A DNA stretch of 64,000 bases from Rotaria sp. Silwood1 (taxonomy: Eukaryota; Rotifera; Eurotatoria; Philodinida; Philodinidae): assembly GCA_905250075.1 (NCBI GenBank), contig CAJNOP010000185.1, positions 171,944 through 235,943 of the forward strand, given 5' to 3'. Under the pieces are notes generated by a model, which did no database searches, was not told where the DNA came from, and saw only the letters and a list, made by a program, of their open reading frames with translations. Each line of letters starts with the position of its first letter. The stretch's first letter is position 1. This document shows, piece after piece, positions 24,618-37,974 of this stretch. The position numbers and the translations under genes were made by a program.

Positions 24618-25379
24618 ACAACTCCTATGTCGATGTAAATGTCGAATAAAGAAACCCATCTTGAGAATAATATCAACATCAAGTACTCGCAAGCCTCGAT
24701 TAAGCATCGAATGAATAAAATATGGTGCAGTATACCATCAAATGGGTGTATGACGACGATATCTTTGTCCGAGCTGTTTGACCTCATCTTTAGCAATATC
24801 ATCTTGAAGAAGACAGTACTCAACGAATTCTTTGATGGATTTAGTATCGTCATCGATTTCTAAAAGAACTTCTTTAAACAATTGCGTATACATAAATAAT
24901 GTATCAATGCCATGAAAACTGATTGAGATCATAGCTCGATTACATCGTTCACGATCGCTTGGTAATGCTTTATAAATCGGCTTGATATCATTGTGAACAC
25001 CCTTTACTTTTGGCATTGCTTTGACCCATTGTTCATGGTGCGACGGATTACTAAAAAAAATATAAATGGAATCTAATTGTGACCATGCATGAATTTCTGG
25101 TACGATTTGTTGTCCCAATGAACCAGAAACAATCATAAATACTTTTTCTTTTTTTATGTCACTTAGAAACTCAACACATTCTTGTGCATCAGTAAATGGT
25201 GTGATTGATGCCACAAGGTGTCGTAGATGTACTAATGAATTTTTAAAATCTTGTTTCGATTCGTCAATATTGGCATCAAGCCAGATGAGAAGAAAATTTT
25301 GTATAATTCGATGAATACGATGAGGCAGCACAGCAGTACTGCTGGTTGTAGTGATAGTTGTCGATTTATGGTTGCCCAT
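24618..25379 (-). pseudogene. N-terminal domain of a bdelloid multidomain family, truncated
   Basis: From ATG at 25379 the frame is intact for 213 codons. Characteristic blocks are FLLIWLDANIDESKQDFKNS, ITPFTDAQECVEFL, KVFMIVSGSLGQQIVPEIHA and RAMISISFHGIDTLFMYTQL. I recognise this as the N-terminal region of a rotifer protein family in which it usually precedes an ADP-ribosyltransferase domain and TPR repeats. A TGA stands where the family has Trp (after RHTPI). Homology continues in the same frame beyond it (WYTAPYFIHSMLNRGLRVLD) and ends near 24618. The downstream catalytic part is absent. Function of this domain is unknown. Confidence 0.65.
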
Positions 25380-28300
25380 GATGGGTAGATAAATGGATGC
25401 AATACGTACGATGTCGTCTCCCTATATATATATTGTCCTTTACTCCTTTTGTTGACAATATTTTCTTGGTGAACTAATATAGGAGCATGTGCGTTTCGAT
25501 TATTACTTTAAGAACTTCTTATTTTTTTTTTTTTGTCTCAAAACTGTTGACGAAGTGATGAGGATGAACTCTCTTTGCATCAAGCAAGAAAGAAAGAACA
25601 AGAAATAAAATGAATGCATTGTCATTCGAATAAAAGACAAGCGAAATGAAATAAATAGAATAAATGAAGATAGTTCTCGTTCTTATTCTGGGCTTCAGCT
25701 TTTTTTTTCAACATAGTAGTAGGTATGTGCATGTAGCATCCCACAATACCAGAAGATCACAACAAGCATGCATTTTGTTCGTTTGAGTCATTGAAATCAA
25801 GAAGGTTCAAAAGTAAACTGTGCAAAAAAAAAGAAGACAGTTTCAAGTGATCGTATGGTACAATATTATCAACTATACGATTGATTATTCTTGTTCGAAA
25901 CAAGAAGAGACAAAATTAGTATCATGTTTTCATATAGTATATGGTAGGCATAATTATCAATCTTTTATTATAATTTCAACTGAAATAGATAGACTTGAAC
26001 ATCCATATAATAGACATTTATATACAAATACTGTCTAGTACGTAGATTAGAAAATGTTATTGAATCTTGAATTGATAATGAATTTTTTATATTATTCGAT
26101 GATGATGATGATGATAGATAAATGATTCGTTTATTTTTAATCAAGTCTTTTTTAAATTTGTTCACATAGCTAGATTTATTTAATCAATGTATATTTGATG
26201 TCTCAATAATAAAATTGATTGGTTTTGACATTTGTATTACTGTACAATTGCAAACATTTTTTGCTGAAGAAGTCACTAAGGAATTTTTATTGATTGTTTA
26301 AATATTTTTTAATAAGTATCACTATTATTGCGTTGATCTCACAAATATTGTGAACTATATATCATCAATCATTAAATACATTATTGAAAACAAAAGAATA
26401 GCTCATTCTTGAAGTTGTTTTGTTTTATTAAACTTTCATGTTTAAAGACTTATGATTAATCAATATGTATTTATGTTTTTAACTCGTCCACGCATAAATC
26501 TAATGTACTCAGAGATGAGATTATCGGTAATGGGTTTATTATTTGTTCTTGAAAATAATTATATATTATTGAATTTTTTGCTCCTGTCAGATTATTCAGC
26601 TGGACCAAAAGTCGATTTGCAACTAACAGATGAAATTACTCGATATTTCATTTTAATATGTAACTAGTATAATTGATTTAGATATAAGTGTTGATGAATG
26701 TTGTTGAAATTTCATGGTTATGTTTATCTCAGTTATTTATTTGAAATGATTTTAATAAAATATTTTGATAAGATAATTTATAATGAATCATGTTTATTTT
26801 GAAACTTTACTGCTAACTGAGTATGCCAATATCTGATGATGATAAACAAGTGCAATATGAACAACATAAATGATTGATTGATCACTTGAGTAAGTTCAAT
26901 AGTTACTTCAAACATGGATGCAAAAGATGCATGCATAGATTCATGAATATTTTAAATTTTTATCATGAGTTTTGGTTTGAAATAGGCACAATGAATTAAA
27001 ATTGAATTAAGAAATGTAATTAGTGTTGGTTACCACTTAGGTCAGTAGATAGGTAACTGGAAACATAAGTTAAATTTCTTATAGTAGACGGCTTTATCCT
27101 AGTGATTGTTTTGAACAAATAGAAAATTTTCATCGAAAATCATTTGTATTTTCTCACGTTTTGACCAGACATAGTTGATCTATTGCATAAACAGAACAAT
27201 TTTATATATTTTATACATTTTTTTAATACTGTTTGTACTTAATAAATATCTATTTTTTTACTTATTAAGTATGAATGTAGACCAAAAGGGTTAATTTTCA
27301 TCTCTTGACATAGCTTCTGGTTACCACTTAATCATCGGCAAAGAAACACAAGAAATTTATTTTTAATGAAGAAGATAAACAGTAGAAAAACTCTCATGCT
27401 ATCTCGCGTCTGCCATTCAATGTCACGATTCTAAGGAGACACCCTAACGACAGCACTGTAAATAGTGCCATCTATTTTCACAGGACACTTTGGACCAAAA
27501 TTTTATGCACAGTTCGAAAGAGAGTAATTGCTTTTTTTTTATATGTATCACTGTCCAGATAATCTTGTGTTTCACACGAAACTCTAGATGGCTTATACAA
27601 GTGGATTTTTCGACTTCTTGACAATCAATTACTGAGACTTCTTAAAGTTACAGAAAAGTATGAAGGTGATAGCCTTATAATATAAGATTGAGCTTGAAGA
27701 GAACACTCATATTCATAGCCGCCGTTCTACACTCTGCATGCTGTACAGATTTTTTCTGACGCTAAATTGTATGTAACTTACTAGCAGGGTAGCAATAGTA
27801 GGCACTCAGAATAAGATACATAGATTCAGATGTATAGAAATATACCTCATACTTGTATATGAAAATGAAGGAGCATCTATAGTTTTTGGACTTAATTATC
27901 AAAAGAAAACATATGATTTAAAAACTTCACAATCAGCATTGAACATGTCTAATATTATAAAAGCAATTGTTTGTGATTCTAGACAACTGGTTTCAATAAC
28001 AGTCTACGAAGAAAAAAATCAGACATTAGATTCAATAAGATTTTTCAGATAATCCTACCAGAGTATCAATTTAAGCTGTACTCTTAGTATTATTGCTAGA
28101 TCTTAAATGATTCTTTGATAACATTCAAGTGATAATCATACAAGAATCAGGAAACATGGAACGTACAACCACATCTTTTGTGATATTAGCTTAAATATGT
28201 AAGATGAGATAGGTTCTCTCATCCATGACACATATAATTTCAAGAAAGATCATATTCACTAAATTTTGTCTAAACATAACAGCAGAGATATATTTATCAC

Positions 28301-28745
28301 GTTACACACAAATATATAAATGTACAAAGGGAAGAAATCTTTATAGAGTAAGTATGCATAGATTTAGATATAGATATGTAACATTATATTGCAATTATAA
28401 AAATTTAAAGACAATAAGACAAAATCATAGTGCAAAAGTGCAACCTGATAGTTCAATGATAAAATTAGGCGTGTTGACATGATCAGACATAAGCACTAAT
28501 GACTAAGGAAATCAAGCTGAGTATATGTATGTAACAAAAACAGATACAAACGGTAATGCATAATGTTAAGAGTATAATTTGATGAAGCATAGAACACTAA
28601 GCCGTGAAAAGTAACTTTGAATATAATGTAATAGAACTATACGATCTTCGAGATATTCTCAATCCCTTATCTCTATTTTATTTCAAAAAATGAATATATA
28701 ACACAAGAAGCAGAGAAATTCCACAGAAAGAAAAAAGTAGATGGC
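25380..28745. other. Intergenic, 3.4 kb, very AT-rich
   Basis: No supported gene. Scattered short open frames (around 25820, 26452, 27840 and 28225) show no family resemblance and no splice-linked continuation. Confidence 0.4.
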
Positions 28746-29178
28746 TTAATCTGTTGATTTATTTGAACTATGAGATGACTTAGCATCGCTTACCATTGAT
28801 GAATTCCTTTTTATTTGAATTATTCTTTTCTCATTGTGAATACGTTCTCGTGTTGTATACATTGAAAAAGCAAGTATAATTAATAATACTATACAACAAG
28901 ATCCACATATTAAAAAAATATTTTTTAATGACATTCCATGACTATCTCTTTCTTGTTCATACAATGCGTTTTCTTCTTCATTTATATCAAATGGATCCCA
29001 TATTGATGTTGTTGTAAATATAACATTACGTCGAATACGTTGCTGATGAAAGAATACATTTTCTAAAAATAAGAAAAAGAATGATTTTATTTTATTTTAT
29101 TTTTTTCTTTTTTGTATCACGAAGATCAACAAAAGACCACCTACTGATTAAGAAGTGTTGAGTAACAAATTTTTTCAT
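28746..29178 (-). CDS. Small single-pass membrane protein
   Basis: Exon 1 (29178-29145) codes MKKFVTQHFLI; a GTAGGT donor joins it to exon 2 (29062-28746). The sum is 351 nt, 116 residues, ending at TAA 28746-28748. The N-terminal half is basic then acidic (WDPFDINEEENALYEQERD). One clear membrane helix follows (IFLICGSCCIVLLIILAFSM), then a basic, Ser-rich tail. The start is the least certain part. It is divergent from the gene starting at 29236, with only 57 bp between the start codons, so the two probably share a promoter. Family unknown. Confidence 0.55.
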
Positions 29179-29235
29179 ATTTTATTCAACTTACATAAAA
29201 AAATTGAAGAATTGACACAGACGACATCAATTAAG

Positions 29236-30902
29236 ATGCCGATATCAAATAATTTTAGTGAAAGTCGTATGACTAAAACAACAATTCGTTTGGATCCAAC
29301 AGAAGCTCAAAAACGACGACAAGCTCAAAATATACAACGTACTCCCATTATATTTAATAATAATGATCAATCTCAAAATGCTAATAATCAATTACAATCA
29401 ACTGAATCTTATCCATATAAAACTGTATGATAGATAACATAATTATTCATTAATGTTTTTTTTCATTTCTTTATTTTTGTTTTGAGAATACATATTCAAT
29501 TGTTGAAAGTCCTTCATTAAATCGTGATCCTTCACCACCAATCATTAGTCGTGGTAGTCCACGTATGTTTCGTGTTAAACGAGTTTCTCGTGTTCAACAA
29601 TCTCCACCACCACCACCACCAGCGGCATCACTACCCGTAAAGTCTTCTGAAAAAGAAGTAACAACAAAAAGTGTTATTATCAAAGATACTACAAGTCGTG
29701 GAACAACACCACCACCAGCTTCTTTTTTTGATACTTTCCCTAAAAATCAAACTGTATATTATCCAACAGCATATGACATGAGAGGTCAACAAGCGGTACC
29801 AACTGTTCGTTATCGAACACCATCACCATCAATTCATCCTACAACAACAACAACAACATCAGAAGTAACTGTTCAACAACAACCTCAAACAAATGCTTCA
29901 ACAACAACAAAAACGACTACTCGAATTTTAGATGCAAAAACTTTACCAACACTTGCTGAGGATTCTTTTATTGAAGAAACAAAAACAACAACAACAATTA
30001 TTAAACCTATAGAAATTCCAACAGCACCAGCAGTAGTTACATCATCAGTTACAACTGTGCCTCAACCTCAAATAGCAACAACAACAACAGCAGTTGTACC
30101 AGCTGTTGAAACAACAACCATTCGTGAAAGGCCAACATATCGTACGCATCGACGTCGACGTATACGAACAAACTCACCATCAACATTTTCAACTTATACA
30201 ACTAGTTCAACAGGTTCATATACAACAAGTTCTTATACAACCAATTCAACAATTACACCACGACCTCATATTATAAAACAACATACTATTTTACCACCAC
30301 GACCACCTATTCAAACAACAATTATTAATGATCCACCAACAACAATTGTACCTGAACGTCGTTTTATTCATCATGTTCGTCGTACACGTACTCATAGTGG
30401 TTATTATTCATCGGATCTTGATTTTGGAAAACGAAAAGTTTATAAATCTGATTATAAATATCGTCATTATTATTATTGTAATTGGTGTAAAGGACGTTGT
30501 GATTTACCAAATAGTTCATGTAGTTGTTGTGAATGGTTTTATGGTTGTCCATTATGGGGATTAATATTACTTGGATTATTACTTCTTGCTTTAATTGTAA
30601 CATTTTTTACTTTACTTGGTTTACAACCAACTATAAATTCAGCACGTCGAAGTCAAACAGCTGAAACACAATTATTAAATCGTACACAAATAATTTATGG
30701 TTATTTACAAAATTGTGGTTATCAAGCAAATTCACCAACAACATTAGTTTTATGTTCAAATACTGGAACAACATCAACATCACGTATTGAATTATCATCT
30801 TATTATATGACATCGAAAAGTATAAAATATTCATTTTATAATCAATCTTTGATTTTAGGTTTTTTTTGTATTTATTCTTACTTTTTCGTGCAAATAAATT
30901 GA
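29236..30902 (+). CDS. Ser/Thr/Pro-rich single-pass membrane protein
   Basis: Exon 1 (29236-29424) and exon 2 (29487-30902) join in phase to give 534 residues. Roughly the first 300 residues are low-complexity, rich in Thr, Ser and Pro, with runs of Pro and Thr and scattered Arg. A Cys-dense patch comes next (YYYCNWCKGRCDLP, SCSCCEWFYGCPLWG). It leads directly into one membrane helix (LILLGLLLLALIVTFFTLLG) and a shorter Cys-containing C-terminal domain with N-glycosylation-like NxT/S sites. No signal peptide is seen, so a type II orientation is likely. A further 3' intron cannot be excluded near 30858. Not recognised as any known family. Confidence 0.7.
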
Positions 30903-31064
30903 TGAAGTTTTGAGTTGAATTTTTAATTGAAAATAGAATATTTTTTGTTTTGTTATTATGAATATTTTTCATTAATTTACTGTTTTGCATTGTTTGTATG
31001 AATAATAATCAATGAATATTGGCGCATTTGAAAGAAACCATTTCGATTTTTTTATTTATTTAAG

Positions 31065-31346
31065 ATGTCAACTACAAAACAAATTGGTCTTGTTGATCTT
31101 AATGATAATAATTTTGGACAAGAGTTAATATTAATTATTATTATTACTAGTGCATTTTTGTTGGTATTTTTTTTTCTATGTGCAATTATCATATATTATT
31201 ATTTTAGTAACAATACAGAAAATAAAGAATTATATAGATTAGAACTTGATAATCGACGTCATATCAGTAGAAAGATCTCGCATGTGTCAACATCAATTCA
31301 TACTATAAAAGAAAGACTTGACGAACCGTTTAGTTTAAATAATTAA
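31065..31346 (+). CDS. Small membrane protein, single exon
   Basis: 93 codons from ATG 31065 to TAA 31344-31346. The N-terminus is polar. One helix (LILIIIITSAFLLVFFFLCA) continues into an aromatic segment (IIIYYYFSNN), followed by a charged tail with IHTIKERLDEPFSL. A TTTAAG just before the ATG looks like a splice acceptor, so a 5' untranslated exon may exist. It is co-oriented with the preceding Ser/Thr/Pro-rich gene and 162 bp from its stop. Family unknown. Confidence 0.55.
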   Translation: MSTTKQIGLVDLNDNNFGQELILIIIITSAFLLVFFFLCAIIIYYYFSNNTENKELYRLELDNRRHISRKISHVSTSIHTIKERLDEPFSLNN

Positions 31347-32677
31347 ATGAAAATTTTTGAAACATCAGCTTTTATTCCATGATAACAAGTGGCAGAAAAA
31401 AAAGATATATTGTAGTTTTTCTTAAATAAAACTCTACTATGGATGGCTAAAAGTATGTCAAAGTGCATAATGACACGAAAACGGCGAAAAATTATCCATT
31501 ATTTTTGACCGCAATTTTTTTTGGCATTTATAGAGGACTTGTTGATTAAAATAGCAACAAAAACAGAATGATTTGGGATCGCACGCCTTGTCTACAGAAG
31601 AACTAGTACTTATATATAATTATAGTATTACTTTCATCGAATATAGACCTCTCTATTAGTTAATGAGTACTGCCTCTGATTAAAAAGTAGTCAGTTATAC
31701 ACTTATTTTAGTCTAGATGTTTTCTCTACATACCAAAAATATGAGGTCAAAAGTGATGAATAACTTTGTACGATTCTCTCAAACGTAACAAGACATATAG
31801 TGATATTTCAAATTTGAGTATTTTTGTATGTTTTTCCTACGCATAATTAAACAAAGAACATATGCTGATCAATGACAAATGAAATAACATATCCAATTGT
31901 TCATTGGAGATCGAAGTGATGTTTTGCTTATCAGTAGAACTTAGTGAGACTAGAAAAAGCTTGAAAGAAGTTCTTTCCATAGACCTTCCTTAATTGGATT
32001 TTTGGCTTATGGCAAGGTATACATAGAAAAATCAAAAAGGAAGAACTCCTATGTAGATTTTTCTGCATAAATAGATAATTGGTTTTATGATTTTTTTTTG
32101 TTGTATATGATTGTTCTTTTTTGAATATTGAATATTTCACGAAAAAACTATCCATCTTAACTGAAACTTTCAGGACATATTCAAGTCGAAAATCTGATAA
32201 AACGATCATAAATCTACAAAGAAAGTCTTGGGAGGAGTAGTAATTCTTTCACGCTTTTTCTAGTCGCACTGAGTTCTACTTACAAGCAGCATAACATTTT
32301 GCTCGAGGATTAATAGTTAGACATAGTCACTCGTTAGTAACAGTAATTATAACAATTCCTAATCTACCCCTTAAGATAAAACTTAGTTTAACATATATAA
32401 TTGACAACTTTGACTCTATGAGCAAATCTTAATGCGTAATAAATATTACTTCGTTATAAAAAGTCATGCATTCAGAAATCTCTATCAATATAAGTGATCT
32501 CCAAGAACACTTCACGTTTGAAATGGAATATTTTTCTTTTTATTTTCAAAAAAAAAACAAACGTTTAAGTGAGTTCCGATTTTGTCCTATTTACTTCGTC
32601 AAAACAAACACCTTGTTGATGAAAACAATTGTGCTTATCTATCATAAAAATGATGAAAAAAAAGACTGTCATTTTTT
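31347..32677. other. Intergenic, 1.3 kb
   Basis: AT-rich; nothing supported between two convergent membrane-protein genes. Confidence 0.4.
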
Positions 32678-33031
32678 TCAAAATCGCTCGTTCTGGTTTT
32701 CCAATTCAATCAGAGCTGGTTGTGATGCTGTCGTCACTGCTGTTGTATTAACCATACTCTGTACATTTTCCTCTTTATCCTCATTTTTTACATCATCATT
32801 AAACGCCAGATTTTTATGCATATGCTCCAGCGCAATGAGCGATTCTTCATCGGGAATAAAACGTGTACGAATAGCAAACCATAGTACACCTATATAACAT
32901 AATATTAATGCCACACCAGTAAGAACAACCATAACAATGATAGAACGTCGATCAGCTGAACTCAAACCATAACTTGTCTGACAATTATGGCATATAGCTG
33001 GTATTGAAATGCTATCAACTGTTTCATTCAT
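32678..33031 (-). CDS. Small single-pass membrane protein
   Basis: The open frame ends at TAA 32678-32680. I take the Met at 33031 (MNETVDSISIPAICHNCQTS), because ATTCACAG immediately upstream looks like a splice acceptor in the 5' leader; an in-frame Met 18 nt further up is the alternative. The product is about 117 residues: a short Cys-containing ectodomain with a possible NET glycosylation site, a helix (IIVMVVLTGVALILCYIGVL) and an acidic cytoplasmic tail ending LENQNERF. Type III or I topology. No family recognised. Confidence 0.6.
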   Translation of the reverse strand: MNETVDSISIPAICHNCQTSYGLSSADRRSIIVMVVLTGVALILCYIGVLWFAIRTRFIPDEESLIALEHMHKNLAFNDDVKNEDKEENVQSMVNTTAVTTASQPALIELENQNERF

Positions 33032-33571
33032 GGTCCTGTGAATAATCAATTTTGATTTTCTTTTTTTTCTTGCCTAACAACAGAAAAAATACCCAGAGCA
33101 AAATAGTATGAACGTAAAAACAAGGTCTTCAAATTTCACTCTCTCATCAAATGTGTATCAATAATGATCAATATCTTAGCAATATGAATGGCAAGAAATA
33201 AAAACGTGAGAAAAAGAAATGAAGAAATAACGAGGAGATTGATCTTTCTGTTTTTTGTGACAAGAAAAATAAAATTATTAGATGTCTTATCATCAAAACA
33301 TTTAGTGAGACAATAAATGAGTTAGATATCTTTTTTTTCTCGATTTCTTTTTTTTTCTTGTATTTTTCATTTATGTTTTAGTTTTTTTTTTGTGTATGTA
33401 AAGAACTGCTTGTATCGTTCACCATTTATTATTCTAAAAAGAAAAAAAAAACAATTTTCAATTAAAAAAATAATTATTAGAAATAATTGACTTACTGTAT
33501 GTCACTTTCTCAATCAAAAATACGTCTCAAAAGGTCCATAACTAGCCTAGAAAGGAAAAATTATAATCTAT

Positions 33572-35307
33572 TTAAAAATTTAACTCATTAAACATTACAT
33601 AATATGGGCGTTTTCTTTGAAAAATTAAACGATATTGTGCTTCATTATCATTTTCATCATCATCATCATCATCATCATCGTCATCATTATTATCATCATC
33701 ATTGCTATCATCCATGTCACTTTCATTAAAAATTTCTTCAATATCTTCATCAATCGGTAAAACATCTTCATTGTATTGTTCTGGTAATTCTATATCATCT
33801 AATGGATTATTAGATACTTGTAATAAAATAGGATAACGATTTGTTTCAAATTCATTGTTATCTTCAATATCATCATTAAATATTGGAACTAAATAAATAA
33901 AGTAAAAATAAATTATTCGAAAAAATTCAAGTGTTTACCTGGGCTGTCATCATCATCATCATTATTATTATCGATAGTCGTTGAATATAATGTTGGATAC
34001 TCTGATGATTCATAGAATGATGGCGCAAGAGCTGAACGAATATTTCGTTGATAGACACTTGGATACCAATAGAGAGGACTAATAAAAAGAGTAAAAAAAA
34101 CTTTATATTAAAATATTAAATAAAATTAGAAATCTTTACGCAAATGAACGAGTCGGACGAACATATGGATATCCATCGATCATATCAACATATGGATCAT
34201 ACAACTAAAATAAAATATAAAAAAAAACAGACCTATTGTAAAATATTACGTTATCACAAAAAAAAGCACATTAAAATGAAAAGATTGTTTATGTTTCTCA
34301 TCTACTCTTTTGACACAGCTTATATTCAACAAATATTAGGGTCAAATGGAAATTAGATACACTAATAGTAATATTTATGCGCAGTAGTTTTTTTCTCATA
34401 ACACACGAACTGAACCAACAATCAAAGAATAAGTATAAGACTCTTTGTTTCCGATTATACCATTCAGAACAATATGAACTCTATTATTTATTAAACTAAA
34501 TATAAACTAGAAAAAGAATTTCTTAGTAAACAATACAGTACCGAATCAGTATCATAAAAACTATATGGTGATATAGCTCGTTTACGTCTTGTATTTAATT
34601 CATCATTCAATTTAACATCACGACGTCGACGTACAATATCTGTTAATTCACTTGGAGTCATCATAATATCAGAAAAGGTTTTTGAATCATCTGTATCGAC
34701 TGGTTCTAAAAAAAAATAAAGGGATGTATATATGACATTAGAAAAAAAAATTAATCAAAATAAAACTTACTATCTGCATTGTCATGAATTGTAGCTGCTG
34801 TTTCTTCTACTTTAGCATACAATTTATGACCAATGTTATTATCAATATTTTCATGTTTAAAATAAGGTAATTGAGAAGAATCTAATTCATCACTTTCATA
34901 ATTTTCACTATCTAAAAGTTGACTCAATGCATCATTGTCATCATCATCAATATAACGTTTCTTTTTTTTATTAGTTATTTCTGGTGTTACTGTTGATGTT
35001 GATAAAGAGCTTTGAGAAACGGTAGTTGTTGGATTTGTTGTAGTACCAGTCGAGCTTGATGTAGTTTCTACTGCATGAATAAATTTGTGAAGATGATGAT
35101 TGACAACCTGTTTATTTTTTATCGAAGATGGTTGAGCGACTATGAACATTAAATGTATTGTTGTATAAAAAATTAAATTAGACACTTATAAAAAAAAACA
35201 AAACTGAACTTACTGTCTTTAGTTTTGTCAATAGGAACCGATTGAACAACAATAGTAAAGATAACTAATAATAATCCAGAGGCTATGAAAGATATGTGAG
35301 GTGCCAT
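33572..35307 (-). CDS. Secreted acidic protein with multiple basic cleavage sites
   Basis: Six exons (35307-35214, 35139-34771, 34705-34542, 34204-34140, 34078-33939, 33888-33572) total 1149 nt, 382 residues. A signal peptide is evident (MAPHISFIASGLLLVIFTIV then VQSVPID). A Ser/Thr-rich segment follows, then KKKKR-YIDDDDND, an Asp/Glu-rich stretch, RRKR-AISPYSFYD, a Tyr/Pro-rich part (GYPYVRP, YWYPSVYQR), and a long Asp run encoded by GAT repeats (33655-33700). It ends RKRPYYVMFNELNF. The clusters of basic residues resemble prohormone-convertase sites, so a processed precursor is possible but unproven. Not recognised as a known family. Confidence 0.7.
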
Positions 35308-37974
35308 CTGAAAAATGTTTCGATTATATTTTTGTTATATTGTTCTATATCGATTATAATCGTTTCTGCAAAACTCAAATATAGAAATGAGTTGTGAATA
35401 AAAGAGGAGATATATATATATATAGATATTTATTTATTTATGTGAATGGAATAAGAGTAAAAAGAGAAATGAGAAGAAAAAAAAGAGAGAGAATTCTTCA
35501 GTGCTTGCTGTTGTCATTATCAAAGTGGAGTCAAACTACTATAAGCATTTTTCTTTAGTATTACGTTCAACATCGTCATTTGTTATCGTTCTTCTTTGTA
35601 TTCATATAGAATAGAACATTCTTTTTTCTTTTTTCTTCTTCAGTCGGTCTTTGAGGAAAAAAAATTCTTTCAAGCGGCAGAAAGATCTAGTCTATATGTG
35701 AAGAATATAATCAAACTTACAGTGAATGCATAGTTGAACGAATATATGTGAGCAATGTTTAATAGGCTTTTTTCTTCTTCCTTTTATTCTTATTTCTAGT
35801 TAGGAAAAAGAAATGTTCATGCTCGTTTTTCTTCTCATCAGTATGATCATTACGCGACGTAGATTGTCAAAAGGAAGCTAGCAAATGTCTTTTTTTTCTA
35901 GAAAAATGAGACAACAAGAAAAAAAATCATATGCAATCTATATAATAATGTCCAGGGTTACAACATGGTTAGGAAATTATTTGACATATGCCATGAAATT
36001 CTTTCAATGCACTTAAACAAAGTTATTTATTTATTTTTTTTACAGTGTTTTTCATATTCCATCTGTGAAGTTTATAGAAATAGAACAAAAAAGAAAAACA
36101 AGGACAAAGAGTCTTTTCAAAACTATGTATCATATACTTATTTATTCTTGTAAATATAAATAATAATTCAATAATAATATATTGAATTAACAATTGAATT
36201 TATCGAAAATAGTATTATATGAACGATCAAAACATTTATGAATCATTTTTTGACTTAAAAAAATATTTTTCGAGTACAATTTCGATAATAAAAATTTATA
36301 TATATATATATATTATAATCAATATGGTTTAGTTATAATTCAATCAGTATTGATAACATATTGTTAATATTTGGTTGCTTATTGTATTAAATTTCAAATT
36401 GATTAATAAAACTTAAACTTCTGTTTATAATAAATTATCAATAATTAGAAAACAAGAGAAACATTTAGAACATTGAAAATAAAAATCTCTGTGTATTCGT
36501 AATTTAATTATGAATTTTAAATTTAATAACTAGACTATAAAATATATACAACAAAAAAGTTTCCTAAAATAGAAATCATCAAAATGTTATTATTGAGTGT
36601 GTGATAATTCAACAAAAAAAAAAAGAAATTCATTTGATAATTTTTCTCTAGAATTTATTTAGTTTTTTTCCTAATATGGCTTCAACAGATGTTACATTGA
36701 GGTGAGAATAATGATAGTTAAAAAGAAAAAGGACATTTCTTGAAGTTTCAAATGAACATAGACTCAAATATGTGTGATGAATGAAATATAAAGCCACTCA
36801 GTAGAGTTTTTTTGGATAGTGGAATAATCTAATTTATTTGTCTAGCATGAGGATGGCGTGTATCCGAAGTTTGTGATTATTATATCACGTACTACTATGT
36901 GTCTATACTGCGAAAAGTAGATCTTTGCCTTGTCGAACTTTTTATTTATGGCTTTGGACGAAAAAAAATCTCGTTAAACACTAAGGTAAAATACTTTGAG
37001 GACATATCAATTTTCCAAATCGACATGTATGTTGTTTATTTTTGTTTGTTTTGCTTTAGTTGAATTCAGTTTCAATACGAAAAAATCATGAATATTTGAA
37101 TTCTATTGGGAAGAAATGTTGTTTTCTTATTTGATTATAATCTAGAGAAATGAATTATGTCATGTATTAGTGAACTCTCTTTTTGTATTAGAAAACTTCT
37201 ATTGTAACCTGATAATGAATATCAAATATATTATTAAACGACATTATGAGAATTTATATTTCCTCGTATATTCTCAAATGAATAGCTTAGAGTGAAAAAT
37301 AGAAGGCAAAATTTATTAAATTTTCAAGATATTTTAAATGATAATCTTTTCGCATATACAATAATTTCAAATGTCGTCCTCCATGATTTCTAATATGTTT
37401 ACGTCAGTAAATAAACATATTCGGTACATTCTGAATGGTTACAAAGTCTAAAATTATTGATTTATAATGATGTTATTAAGCATACTAATCCAGTCCATTC
37501 TTTTTCATCCTATTGTTTTGTTTTCAAAGCTTGTCAAGAGAAGTCATCAACGCAGATAATGTCAATTAGTTGCTCATTATATTTATAAAAAAATGACTGG
37601 TAGCTTATTATAGATCAAAACAAAAGAACTTATGATTGCTTTGTTCTTAAGTATGTTAGTTCTAATTATAGATATGCACGAGAATGACTTGAGATCATGA
37701 AGACTTTTGTTTTTTTAAAATTTCTGTGACAATCAATGCTGATAATAGCACTAGATTGACCTACATAAAATTAATCATCATTTTAATTAATAACCTCTTA
37801 TTTGCTTATCTATTTCTATAATACATATATCAAAAAAAAAAAAAAAGAACAAAAAAATACACTCTTACATAATGTAAATCAACGTACAAAGAAAGCAAAT
37901 CTGAGAGAAGAACAAGAGAGAAAGAAGTATTGACTAGTAATGATAAACATAAATGTATATACAAATAGATCGCA
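35308..37974. other. Intergenic, 2.7 kb
   Basis: AT-rich with long A/T runs and an (AT)n stretch near 36300. No gene, RNA or transposon ends supported. Confidence 0.4.

Noticed and set aside
30364-30603. Antisense frames over the Ser/Thr/Pro-rich membrane protein gene
   Set aside because: They mirror low-complexity codons; the plus-strand frame is the one with Cys patch and membrane helix.
31931-32209. 92-codon minus-strand frame
   Set aside because: No family similarity, no splice partner, and composition equal to intergenic DNA.
33655-33705. Regular CATCAT repeats resembling a repeat array
   Set aside because: They are the antisense of GAT codons in the acidic run of the secreted protein; no spacers, so not a CRISPR or a mobile repeat.
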